Below, one piece after another: positions 6,636 to 13,143 of a stretch of 15,855 bases of DNA. Every line of letters starts with the position of its first letter. Position 1 is the first letter of the stretch. The notes under the pieces were generated by a model. The model was given only the letters and a program-made list of their open reading frames with translations, had not been told where the DNA came from and did not search any database. The position numbers and the translations under genes are program-made. The stretch comes from an uncultured Lachnospiraceae bacterium (GTDB lineage: Bacteria > Bacillota_A > Clostridia > Lachnospirales > Lachnospiraceae). The DNA is taken from contig CAJUMT010000066.1 in NCBI GenBank assembly GCA_910587495.1, positions 1 through 15,855 on the forward strand. Reading direction: 5' to 3'.

Positions 6636-7094
6636 TTACAGTTCGGCGGAGTCTAAAATTATGGTAAACGGGCCGTCATTTGTAAGCTGCACTTTCATAT
6701 CGGCGCCGAATCTTCCGCGCTCCGTTTTAAAATTCCGCTCTTTACATTTCCCTATAATGTATTCATACATTTCTTCCGCCATATCCGGTTTTCCAGCATA
6801 AATAAAACTGGGACGGTTGCCTTTTTTGCAGTCCGCATACAAGGTAAACTGCGAGATCAGGAGAAGCTCTCCACCCACTGTATGAAGATCCAGGTTCGTC
6901 TTTCCGTTCTCATCTTCAAAGATACGCAGGCCCAGCATCTTTTTTATCATCCGGTCAGCGGTCTCCTTTGTATCTTCATTGGATATACCAATCAAAACCA
7001 TAAATCCTTTTCCTATGCTGCCCAGCACTTTTTCATTCACAGTCACCGATGCGCGGCTGACCCTCTGAATCACAAATCGCACCTTTTCTGCCAT
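6636..7094 (-). CDS. dtd: D-aminoacyl-tRNA deacylase
   Basis: Dtd hydrolyses D-amino acids, and glycine mischarged on tRNA(Ala), from tRNA, and so proofreads translation. The 152-aa protein has both family signatures: SQFTLYAD (81-88) and NDGPFT (139-144), the latter part of the Gly-cisPro active-site motif. I chose the ATG at 7092-7094 (MAEKVRFVIQRV), with AGGAT 7-8 bases upstream; an upstream TTG would add nine residues without family support. It lies downstream of maf on the same strand (82-bp gap), and no terminator is seen between them, so the two probably share a transcript. Confidence 0.95.
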   Translation of the reverse strand: MAEKVRFVIQRVSRASVTVNEKVLGSIGKGFMVLIGISNEDTKETADRMIKKMLGLRIFEDENGKTNLDLHTVGGELLLISQFTLYADCKKGNRPSFIYAGKPDMAEEMYEYIIGKCKERNFKTERGRFGADMKVQLTNDGPFTIILDSAEL

Positions 7095-7176
7095 CCTTCT
7101 ATCCTGATTTTGCCGCCGCAAACTTTGGCTTTATGTACTTAGTCTACCATGAAACTTTTCCTTTCGCAAGCTTTAC

Positions 7177-7752
7177 CTACAAGCGAAGGTCCACACCCAA
7201 AGCCAGCGTCTCTTGATAAAGACGCCCCACGGGCAGTCCCACCACATTGTTATAATCTCCTTCAATGCCCCGGACGAAAGCCGCAAACATCCCCTGTATT
7301 CCATAAGCGCCGGCTTTATCCATAGGGTCTTTGCTTTTAACATACGCTTCTATCTGGTCTTCTGTCATAGAATATATATGCACTTTGGTCGTCTCGGAAA
7401 AACAGATCTTCTTTTTCTGTTCTTTTAAAAGAACCGCCACCCCTGTGATGACTTCATGGCTGCTTCCCTGGATCAATCGCAGCATCCGCCTGGCATCTGC
7501 TTCATCTTTTGGTTTTCCAAGAATCTGTCCGTCTGCGGCAACTACCGTATCGGCGCCAATGATAATGTCCCCAACGCCTTTTTCAGCTACTTCCAGTACT
7601 TTTTGCATGGCCAGTTCTTTCACGGCTTCTGCAGGTACCGAAGAAATCAGTACCTCCTCCCCTTCTGCCTTTATAACTTCAAAAGAAACTCCGATCTGAG
7701 AGAGAAGTTCCTTTCTTCTTGGTGAACCTGAGGCAAGTATGATCTTTTTCAT
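7177..7752 (-). CDS. maf: Maf-family nucleoside triphosphate pyrophosphatase
   Basis: Maf proteins hydrolyse dTTP, UTP or modified nucleotides to monophosphates and are linked to septum control. The 191-aa protein has the N-terminal ASGSPRRKELL (7-17), GADTVV with the catalytic aspartate D68 (66-71), GKPKDEADARRML (79-91) and the C-terminal AGAYGIQG. The start is the ATG at 7750-7752, with AAGGGA about 9 bases upstream and the standard MKKIILASGS beginning. The frame continues 40 codons further up, but those read through the promoter and repeat region and form a spurious hydrophobic leader. Which nucleotide it prefers cannot be read safely from sequence here. Confidence 0.95.
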   Translation of the reverse strand: MKKIILASGSPRRKELLSQIGVSFEVIKAEGEEVLISSVPAEAVKELAMQKVLEVAEKGVGDIIIGADTVVAADGQILGKPKDEADARRMLRLIQGSSHEVITGVAVLLKEQKKKICFSETTKVHIYSMTEDQIEAYVKSKDPMDKAGAYGIQGMFAAFVRGIEGDYNNVVGLPVGRLYQETLALGVDLRL

Positions 7753-7791
7753 TTCACAAATCCCTTCTATAAATAAATGTAGAATAAATGT

Positions 7792-7885
7792 CAAAAGTGT
7801 AAAACCTGTAAATATTTGCCAGGCTTTACACTTTGAACTACTGCTTATGCTATTATAATAAAAAGAAGGCAAGGTGTAAAGCCTG
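7792..7885 (-). repeat. Three copies of a 16-bp motif (consensus CAGGYTTTACACYTTG)
   Basis: The eno-maf gap holds the motif at 7870-7885 (direct), 7820-7835 (inverted) and 7792-7808 (direct, with one extra base), as read in the minus-strand direction. The copies match each other at 14-15 of 16 positions. Copy 1 overlaps the -35 of the maf promoter. Copies 1 and 2 can pair with each other, and copies 2 and 3 can pair instead (15 pairs, 11-nt loop), so the hairpins are mutually exclusive if transcribed. This arrangement fits operators for a repressor, or an attenuator-like leader. I do not recognise the motif as a known operator. Confidence 0.65.
7852..7880 (-). promoter_or_regulatory. Sigma-A promoter for maf-dtd
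   Basis: TTTACA (7875-7880; 5/6 to consensus) and a perfect TATAAT (7852-7857) lie exactly 17 bp apart on the minus strand. Transcription would start near 7845 and give a leader of about 90 nt before maf. The -35 hexamer is inside motif copy 1. A second TTGACA (7789-7794) and TATAGA (7766-7771), also 17 bp apart, exist downstream, but transcription from them would lose the maf ribosome binding site. Confidence 0.7.
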
Positions 7886-7890
7886 TTCTC

Positions 7891-9195
7891 TTACTCATTT
7901 ACAAACGGGTTCCGATACCCTGCCAGTCCTTGCAGATCTTCTTCAATCCTTAATAATTGATTATATTTTTCAGTCCTCTCTGCCCGACAGGGCGCGCCGG
8001 TTTTGATCTGCCCAGCTCCACAGGCCACGGCAATATCTGCAATTATATCCTCACAAGTCTCTCCGCTTCTGTGAGAAATGATTGTCCGATATCCGGCTTT
8101 GTGCGCCATGTGGATCGCGTCAAACGCTTCCGTCAGCGTACCAATCTGGTTCACCTTGATCAGAATAGCGTTGGCCGCCTGCATCTTAATGCCGCAGGAC
8201 AGTCGTTTTGTGTTAGTTACAAAAAGATCGTCCCCCACAAGCTGAATTCTGTCCCCCAACTGCCTTGTCAAAAGCTGCCAACCATCCCAGTCGTCCTCGG
8301 ACAGACCATCCTCAATGGATACCAGCGGATAGAGAGAAGTCAGTTCTGCATAATAATCCACCAACTCATCTGAAGTCCTGCTGACCTTATGCCCGTTCAT
8401 CTCTCCCTCTCCAGGGAAATCATACCTGTGCGTTTTCCCATTTGTCAACTCGCTGGCAGCGGCATCCATGGCAAACACAAAATCTCTGCCCGGCTCGTAT
8501 CCGGCTTCCTCCACCGCTTCTTTCAGGTATAAAAAGACTTCCTTGGCATCTCTAATATCCGGCGCAAAACCACCTTCATCCCCTACCGCAGTCGTCAATC
8601 CCTCTTTGGTCAGAATCAGTTTTAGTTTATGGTAAACTTCCACTCCCATTCTGAGTGCTTCTTTAAAATTTTGCGCGCCCACAGGCATGATCATAAATTC
8701 CTGAAAATCCAGCGCGTTTTTAGAATGCCTGCCTCCATTAATAATATTCATCATAGGAACCGGCATAGTATCTGTCCTGATTCCCCCCAGATATTGATAT
8801 AATGGCAGCCCTAACGCCCTTGCGGATGCTTTGGCTACAGCCATGGATACCGCGAGAATCGCATTGGCGCCCAGATTGGATTTATTCTCTGTTCCATCCG
8901 CATCGATCAAAAGATGATCAATATATCCCTGATTCAGCGCATTTTCACCCAAAAGCACATTGGCGATTTTCGTATTTACATTCATGACGGCTTTTTCCAC
9001 CCCAAGACCCAGATAACGCTCCTGTCCGTCCCGAAGTTCCACCGCCTCAAAACGGCCGGTGGATGCTCCGGAAGGAACCGATGCCCGCGCCTGGTAAACT
9101 CCATCCAAAAGCACTTCCGCCTCCACCGTAGGATTTCCTCTGGAATCCAGAATTTCCCTTGCATAAATATAAGTAATCGGCAAATATTGATTCAT
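7891..9195 (-). CDS. eno: Enolase (phosphopyruvate hydratase)
   Basis: A 434-aa enolase, interconverting 2-phosphoglycerate and phosphoenolpyruvate in glycolysis. Motifs: REILDSRGNPTVE near the N-terminus, the mobile loop PSGASTG (41-47), GDEGGFAP, SIEDGLSEDDW, GDDLFVTN, KVNQIGTLTE with the catalytic lysine, and ISHRSGET near the C-terminus. Length is standard. The start is the ATG at 9193-9195 with AGGAGG at 9206-9211, 10 bases upstream. It lies 53 bp after the sigma-like/SH3 gene and probably belongs to a gpmI-(sigma-like)-eno transcript, though a hairpin sits in the gap. Only a short AGGC/GCCT stem with a T-rich tail (about 7860-7885) follows as a weak terminator. Confidence 0.98.
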   Translation of the reverse strand: MNQYLPITYIYAREILDSRGNPTVEAEVLLDGVYQARASVPSGASTGRFEAVELRDGQERYLGLGVEKAVMNVNTKIANVLLGENALNQGYIDHLLIDADGTENKSNLGANAILAVSMAVAKASARALGLPLYQYLGGIRTDTMPVPMMNIINGGRHSKNALDFQEFMIMPVGAQNFKEALRMGVEVYHKLKLILTKEGLTTAVGDEGGFAPDIRDAKEVFLYLKEAVEEAGYEPGRDFVFAMDAAASELTNGKTHRYDFPGEGEMNGHKVSRTSDELVDYYAELTSLYPLVSIEDGLSEDDWDGWQLLTRQLGDRIQLVGDDLFVTNTKRLSCGIKMQAANAILIKVNQIGTLTEAFDAIHMAHKAGYRTIISHRSGETCEDIIADIAVACGAGQIKTGAPCRAERTEKYNQLLRIEEDLQGLAGYRNPFVNE

Positions 9196-9244
9196 AAAAA
9201 AAGAACCTCCTCACACTTTTTTCTTAGTATAAGCAGGTTCTTTT
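9196..9244 (-). promoter_or_regulatory. Hairpin masking part of the eno ribosome binding site
   Basis: On the minus strand AAAAGAACCT (9235-9244) pairs perfectly over 10 bp with AGGTTCTTTT (9199-9208), across a 26-nt loop. The T run continues to the eno ATG, so the form resembles an intrinsic terminator. The 3' arm overlaps the last bases of the eno Shine-Dalgarno AGGAGG (9206-9211). Folding could therefore reduce either elongation or translation of eno. The loop includes a small CTTA/TAAG hairpin. Low GC in the stem argues against strong termination. Confidence 0.5.
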
Positions 9245-9248
9245 ATTC

Positions 9249-10550
9249 TTATTCAGACGCTTTCAGGTATTCGGATTTTACATAACCTTCCTTGCCGTCC
9301 TGATCCACGCAGCGCACACTCACCCACTCCTGAGACGGGTCGTCTACGACTTCCACCTTGTCCCCGGCCTTTACTTTCGTCACAATTGTGCTGTCCGTAT
9401 TGGGTTCGCTGCGGACATTCATGGAATTGGGAATTACTTCCATAACAACTCCCTCAGAAGACGGTTCTTCTTCCGGTTCTTCCTCCGGCACTTCTTCAGG
9501 ATTTTCTTCTGGCGCTTCTTCAGGAGCATCTGCCTCATCAGAATCATCATCATCGCCTTTAATCAAAAGCGGCGCTTCATCTTCCTCTTGCTCAGTACGC
9601 GAAGGTTTCTTCTCACTATCATCATCTTTGTTCAAAAGCTTAAACGCAGCAAAGCCTACAATAATCACGATGACAAGCGCAAGGACGATTCCGATGATAA
9701 CCATACGCTTTCCGTCATCTTCCAGATCCCAGTCATAGCGATCGTCGTCATCATCTTCATCCTCATCGTCCTCGTAATCTTCTTCGTCTTCATCCGGTTC
9801 TTCATCTTCCTCATAATCGTCGTCTTCCGGCTCTTCTTCTACAATCGGAACAACCTTTTTCTTTGGCTTTTCCGGTTCCACATCCACATCAGCGACAAAG
9901 TACTCGAAAGTATCCTTTTTCTTTACTGTTGATGTGCCTGTGATGCCTGCTGCAAAAGCGGCCTCCGCATACATGCGGTCCACCCATTCGAAAGAACATA
10001 CGTCTGCCACCTGCTTAGAAGCCCCCAAAAGCAGAAGCTTCCAGTTATCAAGATAACCTTCAGAATTTTCTATCGGTTCTTTTGTAAGAGACGGCAGAGC
10101 CTTTTCCATTTTACTCAGTTCTGAACCGATTTTCTCCTCATCCAGTCCAAAAATCGCAGATATCTCTCGGGCAGTAAAATTATCCTGGCAGCGCATGATC
10201 AGCATAATCCGATGAAGTAGCGGAAAATTGGCAAGGACATCCGCCAACGTATTACCCTCTGCGGATTGAGAACTCTGATTTGACAAAAGCTTGTGGTATT
10301 GCTTGCGCATCTTCTGATAATATTGATGCCAAAACCATTTTTCCTGACTTTCTGCCTCTTTTGTCTCTTTAAGCATCCTAAAAAGCTCTATAAAAAAATC
10401 TTTTACAAACTCCATCGCCTGATCTTCCTGCCGGATGATCAATATACTCCTGCAATAGACTTCCTCATAGGATGCGTCAAATAGTTTTCTGTATCCCTGA
10501 AGGTCATTTTCTTTCAAAGCCTCCAGGGCGCGTCTCATCTCAAGTACCAT
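9249..10550 (-). CDS. Sigma-70-like / acidic / single-pass membrane / SH3-domain protein
   Basis: I recognise no named family for the whole 433-aa protein. Residues 5-60 resemble sigma region 2 of ECF-type factors (helical, with NDLQGYRKLFDASYEEVY and QAMEFVKDFFIELF). Residues 68-90 (EKWFWHQYYQKMRKQYHKLL) resemble the end of that domain. Residues 107-152 resemble region 4 with a helix-turn-helix (FTAREISAIFGLDEEKIGSELSKM). Residues 238-280 are mostly Asp and Glu. A membrane helix follows KR at 283-305, then a second acidic Pro-Glu linker (306-368) and a C-terminal bacterial SH3 domain (370-430, MNVRSEPN...GYVKSEYLK). This predicts a cytoplasmic N-terminus and an external SH3 that could bind wall material. 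The ATG has AAGGAG 6-7 bases upstream. It sits 23 bp after gpmI and before eno. The sigma relation is by pattern only; it may instead be a DNA- or polymerase-binding regulator. Confidence 0.75.
   Translation of the reverse strand: MVLEMRRALEALKENDLQGYRKLFDASYEEVYCRSILIIRQEDQAMEFVKDFFIELFRMLKETKEAESQEKWFWHQYYQKMRKQYHKLLSNQSSQSAEGNTLADVLANFPLLHRIMLIMRCQDNFTAREISAIFGLDEEKIGSELSKMEKALPSLTKEPIENSEGYLDNWKLLLLGASKQVADVCSFEWVDRMYAEAAFAAGITGTSTVKKKDTFEYFVADVDVEPEKPKKKVVPIVEEEPEDDDYEEDEEPDEDEEDYEDDEDEDDDDDRYDWDLEDDGKRMVIIGIVLALVIVIIVGFAAFKLLNKDDDSEKKPSRTEQEEDEAPLLIKGDDDDSDEADAPEEAPEENPEEVPEEEPEEEPSSEGVVMEVIPNSMNVRSEPNTDSTIVTKVKAGDKVEVVDDPSQEWVSVRCVDQDGKEGYVKSEYLKASE
9462..9530 (-). repeat. In-frame Pro-Glu-Glu repeat in the SH3 protein linker
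   Basis: Residues 341-363 of the SH3 protein are built of short xPEE units (DAPEE, APEEN, PEEV, PEEEP, EEEP), encoded by repeated TCTTC/TTCCGG-type blocks on the plus strand. It is probably an extended, negatively charged spacer between the membrane helix and the SH3 domain. Such tracts change length easily by slippage. Confidence 0.6.
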
Positions 10551-10573
10551 ATATGCTCCTTATTCAAAAACTG

Positions 10574-12112
10574 CTATTTTACAAGCAGGGATTTACCAGT
10601 CATCTCTGCGGGCTGCTCCATTCCCATTAGTTCCAAAAGTGTCGGAATAATATCTGCCAGACAGCCGCCCTCTCTTAATCTATATGCCGAATCAGCATTG
10701 ACCAGGATAAAAGGAACCTGGTTAATAGTATGCGCTGTAAAAGGTTCACCGGTTTCGTAATCTTTTAATTGTTCTGCGTTTCCGTGGTCCGCGCAAATAA
10801 ACATCTGCCCATCCACAGACTTGATCGCTTCCACAGCCTTTCCTACACACTCATCTACCGCTTCTACTGCTTTAATGGCCGCCGCTTCCACACCGGTATG
10901 TCCTACCATATCCGGATTGGCAAAATTGATGATAATCACGTCGTATTTTCCGGATTTAATTGATTCACACAACTTATCGCATACACCGTACGCACTCATC
11001 TCCGGCTGCAGATCGTAAGTAGGAACTTTCGGGGATGGTACAAGAATACGATCTTCACCTTCATTGGGTTCTTCCACACCGCCGTTAAAGAAAAATGTGA
11101 CATGCGCATATTTCTCCGTTTCCGCAATACGAGCCTGTGTCTTATGATTCGCTGCCAAATATTCGCCAAAAGTATTATTCAGCGTCACTTTATGAAATGC
11201 AATGATCTTATTTGGTATAGTCACATCATATTCGGTAAAACATACATAGGTCAGATCCAACTTTTTCTCTCTGTCAAAACCTGTAAAATCATCCATACAG
11301 AACGCCCGGGTAATTTCTCTTGCACGATCGGGACGGAAATTAAAAAATATTATTGAATCTTTATCCTGAATCGTCGTCACCGGCTTACCGTCTTTTGTGA
11401 CTACGATCGGTTTTACGAACTCATCATACACTTCTTCCTCATAAGAAGCTTTCACGCCGCATACCGGACAGTCCACAGCTGCACCTTCTCCTTTGGTCAG
11501 CGCCCTGTAAGCCAGCTCTACACGCTCCCAGCGATTATCTCTGTCCATGGCATAGTAACGACCCATAACGGTGGCAATCTCTCCGACACCAATTTCTTTC
11601 ATTTTGTCCCTAAGTTCTTTAATATAATCTTTTCCTGACGCAGGCGGTGTGTCGCGTCCATCCAGGAAGCAGTGTACATATACCTTTTTCAGATCATGGC
11701 GCTTTGCCAGTTCCAGCAATCCGTACAAATGGGTATTGTGGCTGTGTACACCTCCGTCGGATAAAAGACCATAAAGATGAAGCGAAGAATTATGCTTTTT
11801 CGCGTTTTCCACTGCCGTCAGCAGCGCTTCGTTCTGAAAGAAGTCGCCATCCTCAATTTCTTTGCTAATCCTTGTCAACTCCTGATAAACGATGCGTCCT
11901 GCGCCCATATTCAGATGGCCCACCTCTGAATTGCCCATCTGACCATCCGGAAGCCCTACCGCAAGGCCGCTGGCATTGCCTCTTACGAAGGGGCATTGTG
12001 CCATCAGTTTGTCCATCACAGGCGTCTTTGCTTCCGCCACCGCATTCGCTTCCTTCTTATCATTCAGTCCATAACCATCTAAAATCATTAACACTGTAGG
12101 TTTCTTACTCAT
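10574..12112 (-). CDS. gpmI: 2,3-bisphosphoglycerate-independent phosphoglycerate mutase
   Basis: A 512-aa, manganese-dependent, alkaline-phosphatase-superfamily enzyme that interconverts 3- and 2-phosphoglycerate, the step before enolase. It starts with MILDGYG (metal site), followed by GNSEVGHLNMGAGR with the phosphorylated Ser62, then DGRDTPP, GRYYAMDRD, RPDRAREITRAF, NFANPDMVGHTG and ADHGNAEQ. Length is typical. I chose the ATG at 12110-12112 (MSKKPTVLM), which has AAGGAG 7 bases upstream; an earlier ATG would add eleven residues without family support. It appears to lead a gpmI-(sigma-like)-eno transcript. Confidence 0.97.
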   Translation of the reverse strand: MSKKPTVLMILDGYGLNDKKEANAVAEAKTPVMDKLMAQCPFVRGNASGLAVGLPDGQMGNSEVGHLNMGAGRIVYQELTRISKEIEDGDFFQNEALLTAVENAKKHNSSLHLYGLLSDGGVHSHNTHLYGLLELAKRHDLKKVYVHCFLDGRDTPPASGKDYIKELRDKMKEIGVGEIATVMGRYYAMDRDNRWERVELAYRALTKGEGAAVDCPVCGVKASYEEEVYDEFVKPIVVTKDGKPVTTIQDKDSIIFFNFRPDRAREITRAFCMDDFTGFDREKKLDLTYVCFTEYDVTIPNKIIAFHKVTLNNTFGEYLAANHKTQARIAETEKYAHVTFFFNGGVEEPNEGEDRILVPSPKVPTYDLQPEMSAYGVCDKLCESIKSGKYDVIIINFANPDMVGHTGVEAAAIKAVEAVDECVGKAVEAIKSVDGQMFICADHGNAEQLKDYETGEPFTAHTINQVPFILVNADSAYRLREGGCLADIIPTLLELMGMEQPAEMTGKSLLVK

Positions 12113-12151
12113 GTTTTGTCTCCTTATTTGCGTGTTTTCATCCAATTGTTT

Positions 12152-12180
12152 ATTTTACATGAACTGCCTAAAACATGCAA
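12152..12180 (-). promoter_or_regulatory. Putative sigma-A promoter for gpmI
   Basis: TTGCAT (12175-12180) and TAAAAT (12152-12157) are 17 bp apart on the minus strand. Transcription would start near 12145 and give a leader of about 33 nt with the AAGGAG site. An A/T palindrome, ATTTTTTAAAAAAT (12203-12216), lies about 22 bp upstream of the -35 and could act as an UP element. The -35 match is only fair. Confidence 0.45.
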
Positions 12181-12240
12181 GTGCTGGGACAACTTTTCAT
12201 TCATTTTTTAAAAAATCTTAAAAATATGCTTCTATTGTTT

Positions 12241-12271
12241 AAGATCCCGCCCTGCGCTCGGACGGGATCTT
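12241..12271. terminator. GC-rich hairpin between cotJC and gpmI
   Basis: AAGATCCCG (12241-12249) pairs perfectly with CGGGATCTT (12263-12271), with further interior CC/GG pairing. It lies about 15 bases after the cotJC stop and most likely ends that transcript. The better T-tract (TTTTATTTT) is on the plus-strand side; on the minus strand the stem is followed by AAACAATAG, so termination of the minus-strand genes may be incomplete. Confidence 0.6.
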
Positions 12272-12285
12272 TTATTTTCTGTATT

Positions 12286-12849
12286 TTAATTTTCACAACC
12301 GCAGCCTGCATTGGAACTGCCTTTTGCAATCCCGGTATCAAACTCCGGATTCATGATATAGAAGTTTTTGGCATCCAAGTGTTCCTGGACAATTCTTAAT
12401 GTTTCGCCGAAACGCTGGAAATGCACCACTTCCCTCATTCTGAGGAAACGCAGCGGATCTGCCACATCCGGATCTTTCACTACACGAAGCAGGTTGTCAT
12501 AGGTGGTCCTGGCTTTCTGTTCAGCGGCAAGATCTTCAAAAAGGTCTGTAATCACATCGCCTTTGGACTGGTATTCGCAGGCATTGTGAGGAATACCAGC
12601 CGCAGCTGTAGGCCACAGAGCCGCCGTATGATCCACATAATAGATATCAAAGCCGGACTTTTTCAATTCTTCCATAGTCATGTTTCTGGTCAGCTGATGA
12701 ACAATGGCACAGATCATTTCCATATGGGCTAATTCTTCAGTACCTATATCTGTCAATGTAGCCATACATTCCTTGTAAGGCATCGTATACCTCTGCGCCA
12801 GATATCTCATGCTGGCGCTGAGTTCTCCATCCGGACCTCCAAACTGCAT
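12286..12849 (-). CDS. cotJC: Manganese-catalase-family spore coat protein (CotJC-like), N-terminally short
   Basis: The 187-aa product matches CotJC/manganese catalase: a ferritin-like four-helix bundle with a dinuclear manganese site. Likely ligands are visible: Glu9 in GELSAS, the EELAH motif (38-42), Glu110 in AAEQKA, and REVVH (139-143). In spore formers such proteins sit in the coat and may remove peroxide. Bacillus subtilis CotJC and the clostridial relatives I know start about 28 residues earlier (MWVYEKKLQYPV...). Here an in-frame TAA lies four codons before the ATG and no other frame supplies that segment. No Shine-Dalgarno precedes the ATG, so coupling to the small ORF 16 bases upstream is possible. 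The tail ends in NAGCGCEN, a Cys-rich extension. Family is confident; function and full expression are less so. Confidence 0.85.
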   Translation of the reverse strand: MQFGGPDGELSASMRYLAQRYTMPYKECMATLTDIGTEELAHMEMICAIVHQLTRNMTMEELKKSGFDIYYVDHTAALWPTAAAGIPHNACEYQSKGDVITDLFEDLAAEQKARTTYDNLLRVVKDPDVADPLRFLRMREVVHFQRFGETLRIVQEHLDAKNFYIMNPEFDTGIAKGSSNAGCGCEN

Positions 12850-12865
12850 ATGGATATGTTAATAT

Positions 12866-13039
12866 TTATGTTTCGGAATGCCGCATATAGTGGTATTCCA
12901 TCTGTTTTTCCAAATTTTTAAGCATCAGATGCTGATATTGTTCCCATTCTTCCTCTGACAATTCCTCAATACAAAGAATATTTTCTTCCGAAAGTATGAG
13001 CATGGAATCAAGCCCTTTTAGTTCTTCTGAACGTCCCAT
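12866..13039 (-). CDS. Small 57-aa acidic protein before cotJC, unknown
   Basis: An ATG at 13037-13039 opens a 57-codon frame ending in TAA at 12866-12868, beginning MGRSEELKGLDSM and ending QMEYHYMRHSET. AAGGA lies 9 bases upstream. The protein is acidic and likely helical (LSEEEWEQYQHLMLKNLEKQ), with no signal peptide or membrane segment. It occupies the place where cotJB often sits before cotJC, but I see no similarity to CotJB. It ends 16 bases before the cotJC ATG. It might be a real small coat-associated protein, or a frame left by the rearrangement that shortened cotJC. The good ribosome site favours the former. Confidence 0.55.
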   Translation of the reverse strand: MGRSEELKGLDSMLILSEENILCIEELSEEEWEQYQHLMLKNLEKQMEYHYMRHSET

Positions 13040-13083
13040 CCAAAAGATTCCTTTTTTTACATCCTATGCACAAAATACTCCAT

Positions 13084-13118
13084 AAAAAACAGAAAGCGCC
13101 TTTTCAGGGCGCTTCCTG
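13084..13118 (-). terminator. Rho-independent terminator of adhE
   Basis: CAGGAAGCGCC (13108-13118) pairs over 11 bp, with one G-T, with GGCGCTTTCTG (13090-13100) around a 7-nt loop. Six T residues follow on the minus strand (13084-13089). It begins 26 bases after the adhE stop. Confidence 0.93.
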
Positions 13119-13143
13119 CCTACATAATATGTATTACTTTCTA

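Noticed and set aside
7766..7794. Second promoter TTGACA-N17-TATAGA before maf
   Set aside because: Its -10 overlaps the maf Shine-Dalgarno, so transcripts from it would lack the ribosome binding site; the upstream TTTACA-N17-TATAAT is better placed.
7797..7831. BirA-like biotin operator in the eno-maf gap
   Set aside because: The GTGTAAAGCC / GGTTTTACAC halves look superficially similar, but spacing and core bases differ from TTGTTAACC-N15-GGTTAACAA, and no biotin gene is nearby.
7753..7872. 40-residue hydrophobic leader on Maf that looks like a signal peptide
   Set aside because: It is translation of the promoter and the repeat motifs; Maf is cytoplasmic and the ATG at 7752 has a proper ribosome binding site.
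9588..9932. Plus-strand frame of 114 aa, rich in Ile/Val/Phe, resembling a membrane protein
   Set aside because: It is the antisense of the Asp/Glu-rich tract and membrane helix of the SH3 protein; GAC/GAA codons read backwards give hydrophobic residues. No ribosome binding site.
12175..12399. Plus-strand frame of 74 aa across the cotJC-gpmI gap
   Set aside because: It runs through the terminator hairpin and into the antisense of cotJC; no ribosome binding site.
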